A stretch of 64,000 nt of DNA from positions 38,496 to 102,495 of the forward strand of contig JAISOY010000082.1 of NCBI GenBank assembly GCA_031275285.1, given 5' to 3'. The translations under genes and the position numbers were made by a program. The DNA is from Bacteroidales bacterium (GTDB lineage Bacteria > Bacteroidota > Bacteroidia > Bacteroidales > UBA4181). The notes under the pieces were generated by a model. The model saw only the letters and a list, made by a program, of their open reading frames with translations. It made no database searches and was not told where the DNA came from. Shown in pieces: positions 45,902 through 55,724 of the stretch. Position 1 is the first letter of the stretch. Every line of letters starts with the position of its first letter.

Positions 45902-48900
45902 ATGTTAAGGATGAAAAAATTGCCGTGCATTTTAAATTTGAACTTTTCCGGATGGTTGGTCTTTGTTGTTTTGTTTTTATCGCAACAATCTTTTAATGTA
46001 TTGAAAGCTCAATCTGTTCAACAACAAATAAGAGTTACCGGGAAAGTACATGACAACAATGGGGAGCCTTTACCGGGAGCCAGTATTGTAATTGAAGGAA
46101 CAACCAGAGGTGTAACAACCGACCTTGACGGTTCATATTTTATTGATGCCCGTCCTCTGGATAAACTTGTATTTTCTTTTGTGGGCTTTGAGCCCCAGTC
46201 TATTGCCGTAGGAGATCAGACTTCTATAAATGTCATGCTGCAGGAAAAGCGTGACCAGTTGGAAGAAGTGACAATTGTCGGATATGGTAGCCAAAGAAAG
46301 GAAAGTGTAATTGGTGCCATTACTTCGGTTTCGGTCAATGAACTAAGAATGCCAGTTGGTAAAGTGAGTACCAGCCTTGCCGGACAAATGGCCGGAGTGG
46401 TGGCGGTTCAACGGTCGGGAGAGCCTGGCGCGGGTGCTGACTTTTGGATTCGTGGGGTAAGCACCTTCGGTACCAACAACAAACCTCTTATTCTGGTAGA
46501 TGGAATAGAACGTGATCTGGATTTGGTAGATACCGAAGATATTGAAACTTTTTCCATTCTGAAGGATGCCACAGCCACGGCAGTATATGGAGTTAGAGGT
46601 GCCAACGGGGTGGTTTTAATTACTACCCGTCGCGGGAAAGAAGGAAAACCTGTTGTAACAGCCCGGGCAGAATTCGGGATATTATCACCCACAAAAATGC
46701 CCAAAATGGCAAATGCTGAACAATACATGGACCTTTATAATGATGTATATCGTGAGATAAACGGAGTAGACTTTTACACTCCGGAACTTCGGGCAAAATA
46801 TTTGAGTGGAGAAGACCCTGATCTGTATCCGAATGTAGATTGGTTAGGTGTTATATATAAAGATGTAGCAACCAGTCAGCGTGTTAACGTGAATGTAACG
46901 GGTGGAAGTACAAATATAAGGTATTATGTAGCTGGTTCATATTATAATGAAAACGGTATTTATGATGCTGATAAGGGTGATTATAATCCTTCTATGAGAT
47001 GGAGTAAATATAATTTCCGTTCAAATGTAGATATTGATTTAAGTAAAAGTACTGTTCTGAATCTGAATTTATCTACTCAGTTTGATATAAAGAACAGGCC
47101 TAATTCAAAATCAGGAGGTGTGGATCAGTTGTGGATATATTCTTACCTGACTATTCCCATTGCTATTCCACCGATATATTCGGATGGAACAATTGCAAGA
47201 CCAATGTCTGCCGGGACCAATCCATACAATACTTTAAATAAAACCGGATATGTACAGGAATTTAACAATAATGCCCAAACACTTGTAGGATTAACCCAGG
47301 ATTTTTCAGACCTGATCACACCCGGGTTAAAGGCGAATGTTAAATTTTCATGGGACGTAGTCAATTATTCATTAGTGAGTAGGGTACTTAGCCCATCTAC
47401 ATATTATGCAACGGGCAGGGATGCTGATGGTAATCTGATTTTTCACAAGAATAATGATGGCAGTGATTATTTGACTTTCTCAAGAAGCAATACAGGCAGC
47501 CGGACTATGTATGTGGAAGCATCCATTACATACGACAGGGTCTTTGCTGAAAAACACAGGGTAGGGGGATTATTCTTATTTAATTTAAGGGAAAATGTCA
47601 ATAATGTACCATCGGATTATACGACTTCCATTCCCTATCGTAATCTGGGTATTGCAGGTCGGGCCACTTATTCGTATATGGATAAATATTTTATCGAAGG
47701 AAACTTCGGGTACAATGGTTCGGAGAATTTTGCACCCGGTCATCAATTTGGTTTCTTCCCATCGATTGCGGTAGGTTATCTGATTAGTAACGAACAGTTT
47801 TTTGAACCAATCAGGTCGACGATTAACTTGTTGAAATTGAAAGGATCACATGGTAAAATCGGAAATGATAAAATCGGAGGAGGAAAAAGATTCGCATTTA
47901 ACTCGGATATGAACGGCTCTGCTGCCGGATGGCAATTCGGACAATCGGGACAAACCAGTTTGACCGGGATTGCAACGGGGTATCCGGGTAATCCGGACGT
48001 GGAATGGGAACAATCCATCAAAACAAATATAGGTATTGAAATAGGCTTATATAATCAATTTAAATTACAGGCAGATTATTTTTATGAAAAGAGAGAAAAT
48101 ATCTTTCTTTTACAGGAAAGTGTGCCTTCAGTAGTAGGAGCAAATGTAAATCCATATCTGAACCTTGGAAGGATGAAAAATCAGGGAGTTGATCTGGCGT
48201 TGGAATACAACAAACAGTTCAACGAATTTTTTATCTCGGTAAGGGCAAATTTCACTTATAACCGGAACAGGAAACTATATGATGACAAACCTACTCCTTT
48301 GATGAAATATCAGGAGCTGGCCGGAAGACCTCTTTATCAGCAATTCGGCTTAGTTGCCCTGGGATATTTCGAATCGGAAGAAGACATTGCCAACAGCCCC
48401 GTACAAGGGTTTGGGACTGTCCGCCCAGGAGATGTTAAATTCAGGGATATTAACGGGGATGGAATGGTAAATGCATTAGACCAGATTGCTATCGGATATA
48501 CCCATGTCCCTGAATTTAATTACGGGTTTGGTGCAAGTGCCATGTGGAAAGGATTCGACCTATCTTTATTTTTCCAAGGTGTAGGAAATGTTACCGGATT
48601 CCTGGACGGTTCACCTATCAACGGATTCGAACAAAATGCCGTGATGGGAGGTGTGTTTGCTGATATCGCCGATAAAAGATGGCGGGAACAAAATCCGGAT
48701 CCTAATGCTGAATATCCGCGTATGGCTCTATCTACAAATCAGAACAACAAGCAATTGGGGACACATAAACAGCGGAATATGAGTTTTATGCGATTAAAGA
48801 ATGCAGAACTTGGATATACCCTGCCCAAGCAAATCTCAAGCAAGATCAAATTATCCACAGTGAGATTTTACCTGCAGGGAGTGAATTTGTTGACATTTGC

Positions 48901-48997
48901 TAAATTCGATCTATGGGATCCTGAAATCAATAATTCTCAAGGTTCTGTGTATCCCAACATGCGAATCGTAAATTTGGGCGTTAATCTTAATTTTTAA
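45902..48997 (+). CDS. SusC/RagA-family TonB-dependent glycan transporter
   Basis: A 1031-residue outer-membrane transporter. A signal peptide is followed by a carboxypeptidase-regulatory-like domain (about 40-120, VTGKVHDNNGEPLPGASIVI), the TonB box/plug (about 125-250, QLEEVTIVGYGSQRKESVIG and ILVDGIERDLDLVD, the latter a SusC signature), and the 22-strand barrel ending in MRIVNLGVNLNF. SusC proteins import oligosaccharides with TonB energy and pair with a SusD lid. SusD starts 11 bases later. ATG 45911 is an alternative start. It is full length with no interruption. Confidence 0.97.
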   Translation: MLRMKKLPCILNLNFSGWLVFVVLFLSQQSFNVLKAQSVQQQIRVTGKVHDNNGEPLPGASIVIEGTTRGVTTDLDGSYFIDARPLDKLVFSFVGFEPQSIAVGDQTSINVMLQEKRDQLEEVTIVGYGSQRKESVIGAITSVSVNELRMPVGKVSTSLAGQMAGVVAVQRSGEPGAGADFWIRGVSTFGTNNKPLILVDGIERDLDLVDTEDIETFSILKDATATAVYGVRGANGVVLITTRRGKEGKPVVTARAEFGILSPTKMPKMANAEQYMDLYNDVYREINGVDFYTPELRAKYLSGEDPDLYPNVDWLGVIYKDVATSQRVNVNVTGGSTNIRYYVAGSYYNENGIYDADKGDYNPSMRWSKYNFRSNVDIDLSKSTVLNLNLSTQFDIKNRPNSKSGGVDQLWIYSYLTIPIAIPPIYSDGTIARPMSAGTNPYNTLNKTGYVQEFNNNAQTLVGLTQDFSDLITPGLKANVKFSWDVVNYSLVSRVLSPSTYYATGRDADGNLIFHKNNDGSDYLTFSRSNTGSRTMYVEASITYDRVFAEKHRVGGLFLFNLRENVNNVPSDYTTSIPYRNLGIAGRATYSYMDKYFIEGNFGYNGSENFAPGHQFGFFPSIAVGYLISNEQFFEPIRSTINLLKLKGSHGKIGNDKIGGGKRFAFNSDMNGSAAGWQFGQSGQTSLTGIATGYPGNPDVEWEQSIKTNIGIEIGLYNQFKLQADYFYEKRENIFLLQESVPSVVGANVNPYLNLGRMKNQGVDLALEYNKQFNEFFISVRANFTYNRNRKLYDDKPTPLMKYQELAGRPLYQQFGLVALGYFESEEDIANSPVQGFGTVRPGDVKFRDINGDGMVNALDQIAIGYTHVPEFNYGFGASAMWKGFDLSLFFQGVGNVTGFLDGSPINGFEQNAVMGGVFADIADKRWREQNPDPNAEYPRMALSTNQNNKQLGTHKQRNMSFMRLKNAELGYTLPKQISSKIKLSTVRFYLQGVNLLTFAKFDLWDPEINNSQGSVYPNMRIVNLGVNLNF

Positions 48998-49008
48998 AAG
49001 ATAATAAA

Positions 49009-50895
49009 ATGAAACGTTTTCATATAATCACTTTACTTATACTTTGTGTTGTTTCTTTTTCCTGTGAAAAATACTTGGAACCGGAACTGGAAAAGCAACT
49101 GACCATAGAAGAAACGTTCAGTAAAAGGACAACTACCGAACGCTATCTGGCACATGTTTATTCTTTTCTTCCGAAAGATTACCATGCAGTGTCAACATGG
49201 GGATTTGACCGTGTAACCAGTGCTGTTTCACGATCAGATGAATCTTATTTTTCATGGGTATCGGGTTTGACGTACCTGAACTATAATGATGGTTCCTGGA
49301 ATCCCACCACTTCGGCATTTCACACCTGGAGCTGGTATTACCAGGGAATTAATCAGTCTACGGTATTCATGAATAATGTATATGATTGTCCTGAATTGGA
49401 ATTGAGTGATAAAGAGATAATGTATGCAGAAGCTCGTTTTCTGAGGGCTTTTTATTATTTTCTCCTGATACAACAATATGGACCTGTATATATCTGGAAA
49501 GATATGGATCCCGATATCAAACTGAAAGGGGAAAACGTAGACAGGCATTCGCTGGATGCGTGTATTGAGTATGTTGTGAATGAGTTCAATGAAGCAGAGG
49601 CTTTGTTACGTAAAAATGAAAGATTTGAAATCGCGGAAGAAAAATGGTATGGTAGGGTTACGGTTGGAGCAGTAGCAGCAGCAAAATCAAGATTCCTGTT
49701 ATATATGGCCCGTCCTCTTTTTAATGGATGTAAATGGTATGTGGGAATGAAAAATTATTATGGAGATTATCTGTTTCCCCAGACTGAAGATCTTTCTAAA
49801 TGGGATAAAGCAGCCGATGCTGCCTGGGAAGTGATCAAACTGGCCGAGGAAAGAAGCCTTTATCGTTTGTGTCAGAATACAACAGAAGGCAATACATTGA
49901 AAAAAGCAATAAAATCTTACCAAAGCATCTATTTCGATAAATGGAATAAAGAGTTGATTTTTGCTTTTTGGCAAGGAAGCGGTTTTGACTGGAATGTGCG
50001 TAGTGCTCCTCCAATAGTTCTGAAAGAAGGGTATGGGGGTTATGCTCCTTCGTTAAAACTGGTGGATACCTATCCGATGGCCTTATCAGGCAGATTCCCT
50101 ATTACAGGGTACAGAGAGGATGGTTCCCCAGTTATTGACACACAGTCAGGTTATGTAGAAGATGGGTTTACCAATTCGTTTGTCCATCCTGCAGATGATG
50201 TTACATCTCCTGATTCGCTTCCGGTTCATAACAGTTGCATAGGCAGGGATGCACGTTTCTATGCTTCTATCTTTTTTAATGGCATGGCATGGATATATAA
50301 CGCAAAAAGTAGTCCTAAATGGGTGACTTTCCACAGCAAAGGAACATCTCCCTATGGAAATACTTCCGGTGACTTTGTGAAAGTAGGATATCTGTTCCGG
50401 CGGATGAGTAATCCTGAAAACAATACCGAATCGGGAAGCTGGGGTAATTTCAGCTGGCCTTTTTTCCGGTTGGCGGAATTCTATCTCAATTATGCCGAGG
50501 CCTGTAATGAAAAAACAAATAGAAATGAAACAGAAGGGCTTAGATATTGGAACCTGGTAAGGGAACGTGCAGGATTGAATAAAATTGAAGTAGCTTACCC
50601 GGAAATCAAAGGGAACAAAGAATTGTTCCGGCAATTATTGCAGAAAGAACGGATGATAGAGCTGGCCTTTGAAAACCATCGTTATTATGATATCCGCACA
50701 TGGATGATCGCATCGGAAGAAAGTAACGGGAAACGTTATGGGAGGGATCTTACGGCCACTAATTACAAGGATTCGTGGAAACGTACGGACGCCATCTGTA
50801 CACCTATTGTATGCTTGCCGAAACATCACCTCTTCCCGATTCATCAGGATCAGTTGAGCGAGATGGTGAATATGACACAAAATTATGGATGGTAA
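49009..50895 (+). CDS. SusD/RagB-family surface glycan-binding lipoprotein
   Basis: A 628-residue lipoprotein with lipobox cysteine in LILCVVSFSCEKYLEP. The RagB/SusD helical core shows the TPR-like segments (KEIMYAEARFLRAFYYFLLI is a family hallmark), followed by the C-terminal domain with FRLAEFYLNYAEACNE and LLQKERMIELAFENHRYYDI. SusD caps the SusC barrel and binds the glycan at the cell surface. It lies directly after SusC. At 628 residues it is somewhat longer than SusD of Bacteroides thetaiotaomicron (about 550). Confidence 0.96.
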   Translation: MKRFHIITLLILCVVSFSCEKYLEPELEKQLTIEETFSKRTTTERYLAHVYSFLPKDYHAVSTWGFDRVTSAVSRSDESYFSWVSGLTYLNYNDGSWNPTTSAFHTWSWYYQGINQSTVFMNNVYDCPELELSDKEIMYAEARFLRAFYYFLLIQQYGPVYIWKDMDPDIKLKGENVDRHSLDACIEYVVNEFNEAEALLRKNERFEIAEEKWYGRVTVGAVAAAKSRFLLYMARPLFNGCKWYVGMKNYYGDYLFPQTEDLSKWDKAADAAWEVIKLAEERSLYRLCQNTTEGNTLKKAIKSYQSIYFDKWNKELIFAFWQGSGFDWNVRSAPPIVLKEGYGGYAPSLKLVDTYPMALSGRFPITGYREDGSPVIDTQSGYVEDGFTNSFVHPADDVTSPDSLPVHNSCIGRDARFYASIFFNGMAWIYNAKSSPKWVTFHSKGTSPYGNTSGDFVKVGYLFRRMSNPENNTESGSWGNFSWPFFRLAEFYLNYAEACNEKTNRNETEGLRYWNLVRERAGLNKIEVAYPEIKGNKELFRQLLQKERMIELAFENHRYYDIRTWMIASEESNGKRYGRDLTATNYKDSWKRTDAICTPIVCLPKHHLFPIHQDQLSEMVNMTQNYGW

Positions 50896-50907
50896 TAATC
50901 ACTTAAA

Positions 50908-52296
50908 ATGAAAATAGAAATGAGGCATATATTATTGATTCCCATAACTCTGGTTTTTTTCTTCATATCATGTGAAGACCATCGGCTGGACGATATGGCA
51001 AAAGATAAGGTCTATCTGTTAAACTATGACCTGCAGGATGTAACTGTCTATAATTTCGGTGAATACCATAGTGATGTGGTTGCCTGCAAAGGAGGATACG
51101 GGGAACAGGGAGCGAATATTTCTTTTGCATTGGATAACGAGATACTGATCAGGTATAACAATACCAACAAAACGCAATACAAATTATTGCCTTCCGACTG
51201 TTATGAAATTCCTACAATGGAATTTAAAATGAACCCGGATGATATCAGGTCTGTGATGAAAATCAAATATTTTACAGAAAAGATCAAAGCTTTACCGGAA
51301 AGGGACAATTATGTGATTCCCATACAAATGAATGTTTCGGAAGGAATTGAAGTGGATCAGGATAAATTAACCATACTGGTTCGTCCGGTATTCCGTGAAC
51401 CGTATATCTTCGTCCAAAATTCGGCTTCCGTACAGGAAATCCCGATTAAAGCTTCCGGAGATACCACTACCCATTCATTAATGGTAAGCCTGAATTTCCC
51501 CAATTTATCCGATCCGTATGCCTGGGATATTACATATAAATTTTCGGTTGAGCAATCGCTTCTGGATACGTATAATCAGCAAAACGGAACCAATTATAAA
51601 TTGTTACCGGCAGAAGCGTATTCCCTGAATGAGAGCGAATGGAACATTCCTAAAAAGAAAAATATGAAAACGATCCCGGTTCATTTTTATAAAAAGAAAC
51701 TGGTAGATGCAAGCAACGCATATCTGTTTGATGACTATTTCCTACCTCTTAAACTTTCCCAGGTTTCCCACTGGGGAATTGATCCGGACCAAAACATCCA
51801 ACTGATACATATTCCTTTTTATCCTGCAGCTTTTGATGCGACTAACTGGATTGTACTCGATTGGAATTCGGATATTACTATGGATGCGGAATATGAATCT
51901 TTGGGAATGGTTCCATATAAAATGCTGACCGGTGAAGGTTGGCGATCGAAATGGGCGCCACCGGCTCAGTTTCCATACTATTTTATTTTTGATATGAGAA
52001 CATCAAAAACAGTTACGGGAATCCGTTTTACTTTTCCGGATGAAAGCTGGAGAGGACGCTTAAAGAAAGGATATTTTGAAGTGAGTAGCGACAATGAAAA
52101 CTGGACAAGAATATTGGATTGGACCAGACCCAGTAACACGCCAAGAGTAAATGAATATGATGTTGATCCTGCCGATAGGCTTGAAGGGCGATACCTTAAG
52201 TTTGTCATTACGGAAGCCACTGAATATTTTAATGGTGATGCTAACCAGGGAGCACAATTGGATATTCAAAGATTAGAAATCATTGGATTTGAGTAA
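50908..52296 (+). CDS. SusE/F-position surface lipoprotein with DUF1735 and F5/8-type C domain
   Basis: A 462-residue lipoprotein (lipobox in FFFISCEDH). Two DUF1735-like beta domains are visible (about 30-155 and 160-285; NTNKTQYKLLPSDCYEIPTM and QQNGTNYKLLPAEAYSL are the repeated core). A discoidin/F5-8-type C domain follows (about 310-462, WRSKWAPPAQFPYYFIFDMR and RYLKFVITEATEY). It occupies the position of a PUL surface glycan-binding protein and is probably the ligand-gathering accessory to SusCD. It is co-transcribed with SusD, 12 bases apart. Confidence 0.87.
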   Translation: MKIEMRHILLIPITLVFFFISCEDHRLDDMAKDKVYLLNYDLQDVTVYNFGEYHSDVVACKGGYGEQGANISFALDNEILIRYNNTNKTQYKLLPSDCYEIPTMEFKMNPDDIRSVMKIKYFTEKIKALPERDNYVIPIQMNVSEGIEVDQDKLTILVRPVFREPYIFVQNSASVQEIPIKASGDTTTHSLMVSLNFPNLSDPYAWDITYKFSVEQSLLDTYNQQNGTNYKLLPAEAYSLNESEWNIPKKKNMKTIPVHFYKKKLVDASNAYLFDDYFLPLKLSQVSHWGIDPDQNIQLIHIPFYPAAFDATNWIVLDWNSDITMDAEYESLGMVPYKMLTGEGWRSKWAPPAQFPYYFIFDMRTSKTVTGIRFTFPDESWRGRLKKGYFEVSSDNENWTRILDWTRPSNTPRVNEYDVDPADRLEGRYLKFVITEATEYFNGDANQGAQLDIQRLEIIGFE

Positions 52297-52361
52297 ATTG
52301 TACAATAATTCTAAAATCAATTTATAGTAATAATTTTTATAAATAAACAATCAATATCGTA

Positions 52362-52369
52362 TAAATTTG
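52362..52369 (+). promoter_or_regulatory. TAnnTTTG -7 promoter element for the DUF5018 gene
   Basis: TAAATTTG, 32 bases before the ATG at 52401 in the 104-base gap after the DUF1735 gene. It suggests an internal promoter in the PUL. Confidence 0.55.
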
Positions 52370-52400
52370 TATTTATTCATGTTAAATTAATTTTCTACCT

Positions 52401-54314
52401 ATGAAAACATTAAAATTATGTAAAACGGGGTTAATCTGCTTATTAACAGCAGTTATGTTTTCTTTCGTATCCTGTAAGGATGACGATGATGAAACACCTA
52501 AAAGCAGTGAGAAAGAAATTTCCAATTTTGTATTGACTGCTGGTGGGGAAACATTTCTGGGCGTTGTCCAGGAAGATAAAAAAACCATCAATTTTTTAGT
52601 GGGACTTGATTTCGATCAGGAATATTTGAAAACCGCTACACCAACCTTTGAAGTATCCAAAGGTGCGTTAGCTGATCCGGCATCCGGAAAATCCCAGGAT
52701 TTTACCAAAGATGTCGTATATAAAGTCACGGCAGAGGACGGTTCAATAAAAGAATGGACCGTGAAAAAGGTCGTTGGTACTTCTTCTGAAAATAGTTTTA
52801 CCGATTTTGCACTTAAAGTAGGCGAGGTTACATTACAAGGTGAGATAGATGCGGTAAATTCTACTGTCTGGTTTACTCCTACACAGGATATCTGGGATTT
52901 ATTGCCGACTGCAGTACCTACTTTTACTTTGTCTTTAGGCGCTACAGCGAATCCTGCATCAGGCGTAGCACAGGATTTTTCAGGTGAAGTAACCTATACA
53001 GTAACGGCGCATGATGGTACCGCTAAGGAATGGACTGTTAAAAGGACCAACAGGTCCGGGAACGAAATTAGCTATTTCGAGTTCAAGATCGGTGAAGGGG
53101 ACGACCAGGTAACGGTAACAGGAGAGATACAGGAAGACGGGGAAACCGTTATATTCAGCCTTCCGTTAATGGGAACAGATTTTACTCCTTCTATGTTAAA
53201 TGTAGCGCCCACTATTCTGGAGATATCTCCCGGAGCGACAGTATCCCCGGCTCATGATGCCGCACAGAATTTTGCACAGGATGTAACCTATACGGTAACA
53301 GCAGAAAACGGCGATCAAAAGACCTGGACCATTAAATCGGAGGGTTATTATGTAAAACAAAAATGGCTTTCAGCCGGAGCTGCTATTAATTTAACCGTTA
53401 ATGAAACATCTGTTGCTTCAATTGGCGATTATTTAGCACTGGGTAGAACCCAAATGTTACTTGATAAAGAAACAGGAAATGTAGCGTCTGCACAATTGAA
53501 TGTTGAGGGATTCGCAACTCTCAACAGTAACAATCCTCCTTTCTTTGTTGCGAATGATGATGCCGGAAATTTAGTCGGATGTAGCTTTACATCGTGGTCT
53601 TCCAGTAAAATTTATTTCTTTAAATGGACATCTGCCACAACGGCGCCGACTCAGATCCTTGAATTTGATGCAACAGGGCTGGCTTTCGGACGTAAGTTTT
53701 CCGTAATCGGCGATGTCAATGGAAACGGTTGTATTATTGCTGCAGAAATAACCCAATACGCCAACGGGGTTCACTATCTTTGGAAGATAACCGGAGGTGT
53801 GGTTAATCCAACGCCCAGTATAATAACTACTCATGCTGAATCAAATAACTTGGCTTATCAGACCTTAACACCAATAAATTTGACGGATAACGCTCCGTAT
53901 TATTTAGGAACTACCAATACCAATATTGGAGCAGCCAATGAGAAGTATGTAAATATTCAATACAATAATGGAACCGATTTTACCGAGATACGGGGTCCTT
54001 ATACTCAGAATGATGGTCCATGGGCTGCCAGAGGATGGGGAAATATGGGGTTTTATTATCAAAAGTTATTCTCTCTTAATAATAAGAATTTTATGGCTGT
54101 ACTTCACGGACAATGGGCAAATTATCTTATGACAATTGTTGAAAGAAATGCTGACGGAACACATTCGTTCCCAATAAAAGCACAATTCCCTCGTACTGTT
54201 GAAAATACGAATAATACGGGAAGTTTGACGGTTGAGTCTAGTGGAGATAATATATTTATTTATGCAATAGGAACCCGTGAAGCGGTTGTTTGCTATCAAA
54301 TGAGTAAGTTGTAA
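52401..54314 (+). CDS. surface lipoprotein with tandem DUF5018 domains
   Basis: A 637-residue lipoprotein. The lipobox cysteine in MFSFVSCKDDDDETP is followed by Lys-Asp-Asp, matching the K-(D/E)2 export signal reported for surface lipoproteins in Capnocytophaga. Three tandem DUF5018-like beta modules of about 90 residues each follow (about 35-130, 135-220, 220-315), each ending in a version of VTAEDGSIKEWTVKK. The C-terminal half (315-637) is a beta-propeller-like DUF4623 type region (FSVIGDVNGNGCIIAAEI). It probably binds the PUL substrate on the cell surface. It has its own promoter and a strong terminator after it. Confidence 0.88.
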   Translation: MKTLKLCKTGLICLLTAVMFSFVSCKDDDDETPKSSEKEISNFVLTAGGETFLGVVQEDKKTINFLVGLDFDQEYLKTATPTFEVSKGALADPASGKSQDFTKDVVYKVTAEDGSIKEWTVKKVVGTSSENSFTDFALKVGEVTLQGEIDAVNSTVWFTPTQDIWDLLPTAVPTFTLSLGATANPASGVAQDFSGEVTYTVTAHDGTAKEWTVKRTNRSGNEISYFEFKIGEGDDQVTVTGEIQEDGETVIFSLPLMGTDFTPSMLNVAPTILEISPGATVSPAHDAAQNFAQDVTYTVTAENGDQKTWTIKSEGYYVKQKWLSAGAAINLTVNETSVASIGDYLALGRTQMLLDKETGNVASAQLNVEGFATLNSNNPPFFVANDDAGNLVGCSFTSWSSSKIYFFKWTSATTAPTQILEFDATGLAFGRKFSVIGDVNGNGCIIAAEITQYANGVHYLWKITGGVVNPTPSIITTHAESNNLAYQTLTPINLTDNAPYYLGTTNTNIGAANEKYVNIQYNNGTDFTEIRGPYTQNDGPWAARGWGNMGFYYQKLFSLNNKNFMAVLHGQWANYLMTIVERNADGTHSFPIKAQFPRTVENTNNTGSLTVESSGDNIFIYAIGTREAVVCYQMSKL

Positions 54315-54329
54315 TAATTTATTTTAATA

Positions 54330-54368
54330 AAATCATCCCTCCTGAATAATACGGGAGGGATGATTTAA
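54330..54368 (+). terminator. Rho-independent terminator after the DUF5018 gene
   Basis: A 13-bp stem, AAATCATCCCTCC pairing with GGAGGGATGATTT around an 11-base loop. It splits the PUL into a binding/transport part and an enzyme part. Confidence 0.8.
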
Positions 54369-54407
54369 CTTTTGGTCAATTTTTTATAAAAAGGGATATT
54401 TAGATTT

Positions 54408-55724
54408 ATGGTTAATATGTTTAAAAAAATCACATCTGTTTCTCTATTCGTATGCTCACTTTTTTGCATTATCACTTGTTCCGGGAATAATGACAATTCC
54501 GAAAAAGACAAGGAGCCGGAACAGGCAACCGAAGAGATAACGGAAAAAGAAAAAATGTTGTGGTTCGATGCAGAAGCCAACTTTGAACTTTTTTCAAAAA
54601 AAGAAAACATTACATATTACCTAGATAAAACAAAATCCGCAGGGTTTAATAAAATTGTGGTCGATGTCCGCCCTATTCATGGGGATGTATTGTACCAAAG
54701 CGATTTTATGCCTGTATTGAAAGAAGTTAAAGGCATTCGCGTAGAACGCGATTGGGATTACCTGCAGTTTTTTATCGATGAAGCCCGTAGACGGGACCTT
54801 AAAGTAACCGTTTCCGCAACCATCTTTACAGGTGGATCTCCTATAAGGCAGGAAGGGATGGTGTACAGGGATAATAGCTGGAATGGCAAAACCAGTATTG
54901 AATATACAAAAGATAAAGGATTCATGGACATCAGGCGCGACCGTTCGAAAGTATCCGCATTCCTGAATCCGGTATTACCCGAAGTCCGGGAGTTTTGCCT
55001 GAAGTTTATTAAAGAAATTGTTACCAAATATGATTTCGACGCTTTTGCACTGGACTATTGCCGTTTTCCGGATGAGGAAAATGATTTTTCCGAAGCATCC
55101 CGTCTGGCCTTTGAGCAATATATAGGGGCTAAAGTGGAGAAATTTCCGGATGATATATTCAAATGGCACACGGAGGGATATATGGTTCCGGGTAAATGGT
55201 ACCAGCAATGGTGGGAATTCCGGGCCATGATCATTCATGATTTTATCAAACAGGTCAGGACGGAGATCAATATCATCAAGCCTGATGTCAGGCTGGAATA
55301 TTGGGCGGCTTCCTGGTACGGCGCCCTATACACCAAAGGACAAAACTGGGCAAGCAAAAAATACGATACCCATAAAGACTATCCCGCATGGGCTTCGGAG
55401 GGCTATAAAAATGCCGGATTTGCCGATCTGCTGGATGTTTTCCTATGCGGAACATACCTGACCAATATTTTTGGAAAAAATGATCCTGAATCCATAGAAT
55501 ACGGATTAGAAAGGGCCAACAAGATCGTAAAAGGAGATTGTAAAGTATACGGTACATTATATGCCGCCACTCAGAATACCGCCAAAACTATTGAAGATGC
55601 GGTTCATTTATGTTTGTCTGAAACGGAAGGTCTGATGGTCTTTGATATTGTCCAGGTCATTCAGTATGATTTGTGGGAGGGCATTAAAACCGGGATATCC
55701 CGCGCAGAAAATGAAAAAAAATAG
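54408..55724 (+). CDS. GHL10-type (DUF187-like) glycosyl hydrolase-like lipoprotein
   Basis: A 438-residue lipoprotein (lipobox in CSLFCIITCSGNND). After an acidic linker a TIM-barrel hydrolase-like domain starts with MLWFDAEANFELFSKKENIT and FNKIVVDVRPIHGDVLYQS, as in GHL10/PF02638 proteins. The FDAFALDYCRFPDEENDF segment is the place of the conserved acidic residues in this family. Some relatives are glycosidases, others have no tested activity. ATG 54417 is an alternative start. It is the first gene of the enzyme part; the next gene starts with a slight overlap or 4 bases later, depending on the start chosen. Confidence 0.85.
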   Translation: MVNMFKKITSVSLFVCSLFCIITCSGNNDNSEKDKEPEQATEEITEKEKMLWFDAEANFELFSKKENITYYLDKTKSAGFNKIVVDVRPIHGDVLYQSDFMPVLKEVKGIRVERDWDYLQFFIDEARRRDLKVTVSATIFTGGSPIRQEGMVYRDNSWNGKTSIEYTKDKGFMDIRRDRSKVSAFLNPVLPEVREFCLKFIKEIVTKYDFDAFALDYCRFPDEENDFSEASRLAFEQYIGAKVEKFPDDIFKWHTEGYMVPGKWYQQWWEFRAMIIHDFIKQVRTEINIIKPDVRLEYWAASWYGALYTKGQNWASKKYDTHKDYPAWASEGYKNAGFADLLDVFLCGTYLTNIFGKNDPESIEYGLERANKIVKGDCKVYGTLYAATQNTAKTIEDAVHLCLSETEGLMVFDIVQVIQYDLWEGIKTGISRAENEKK

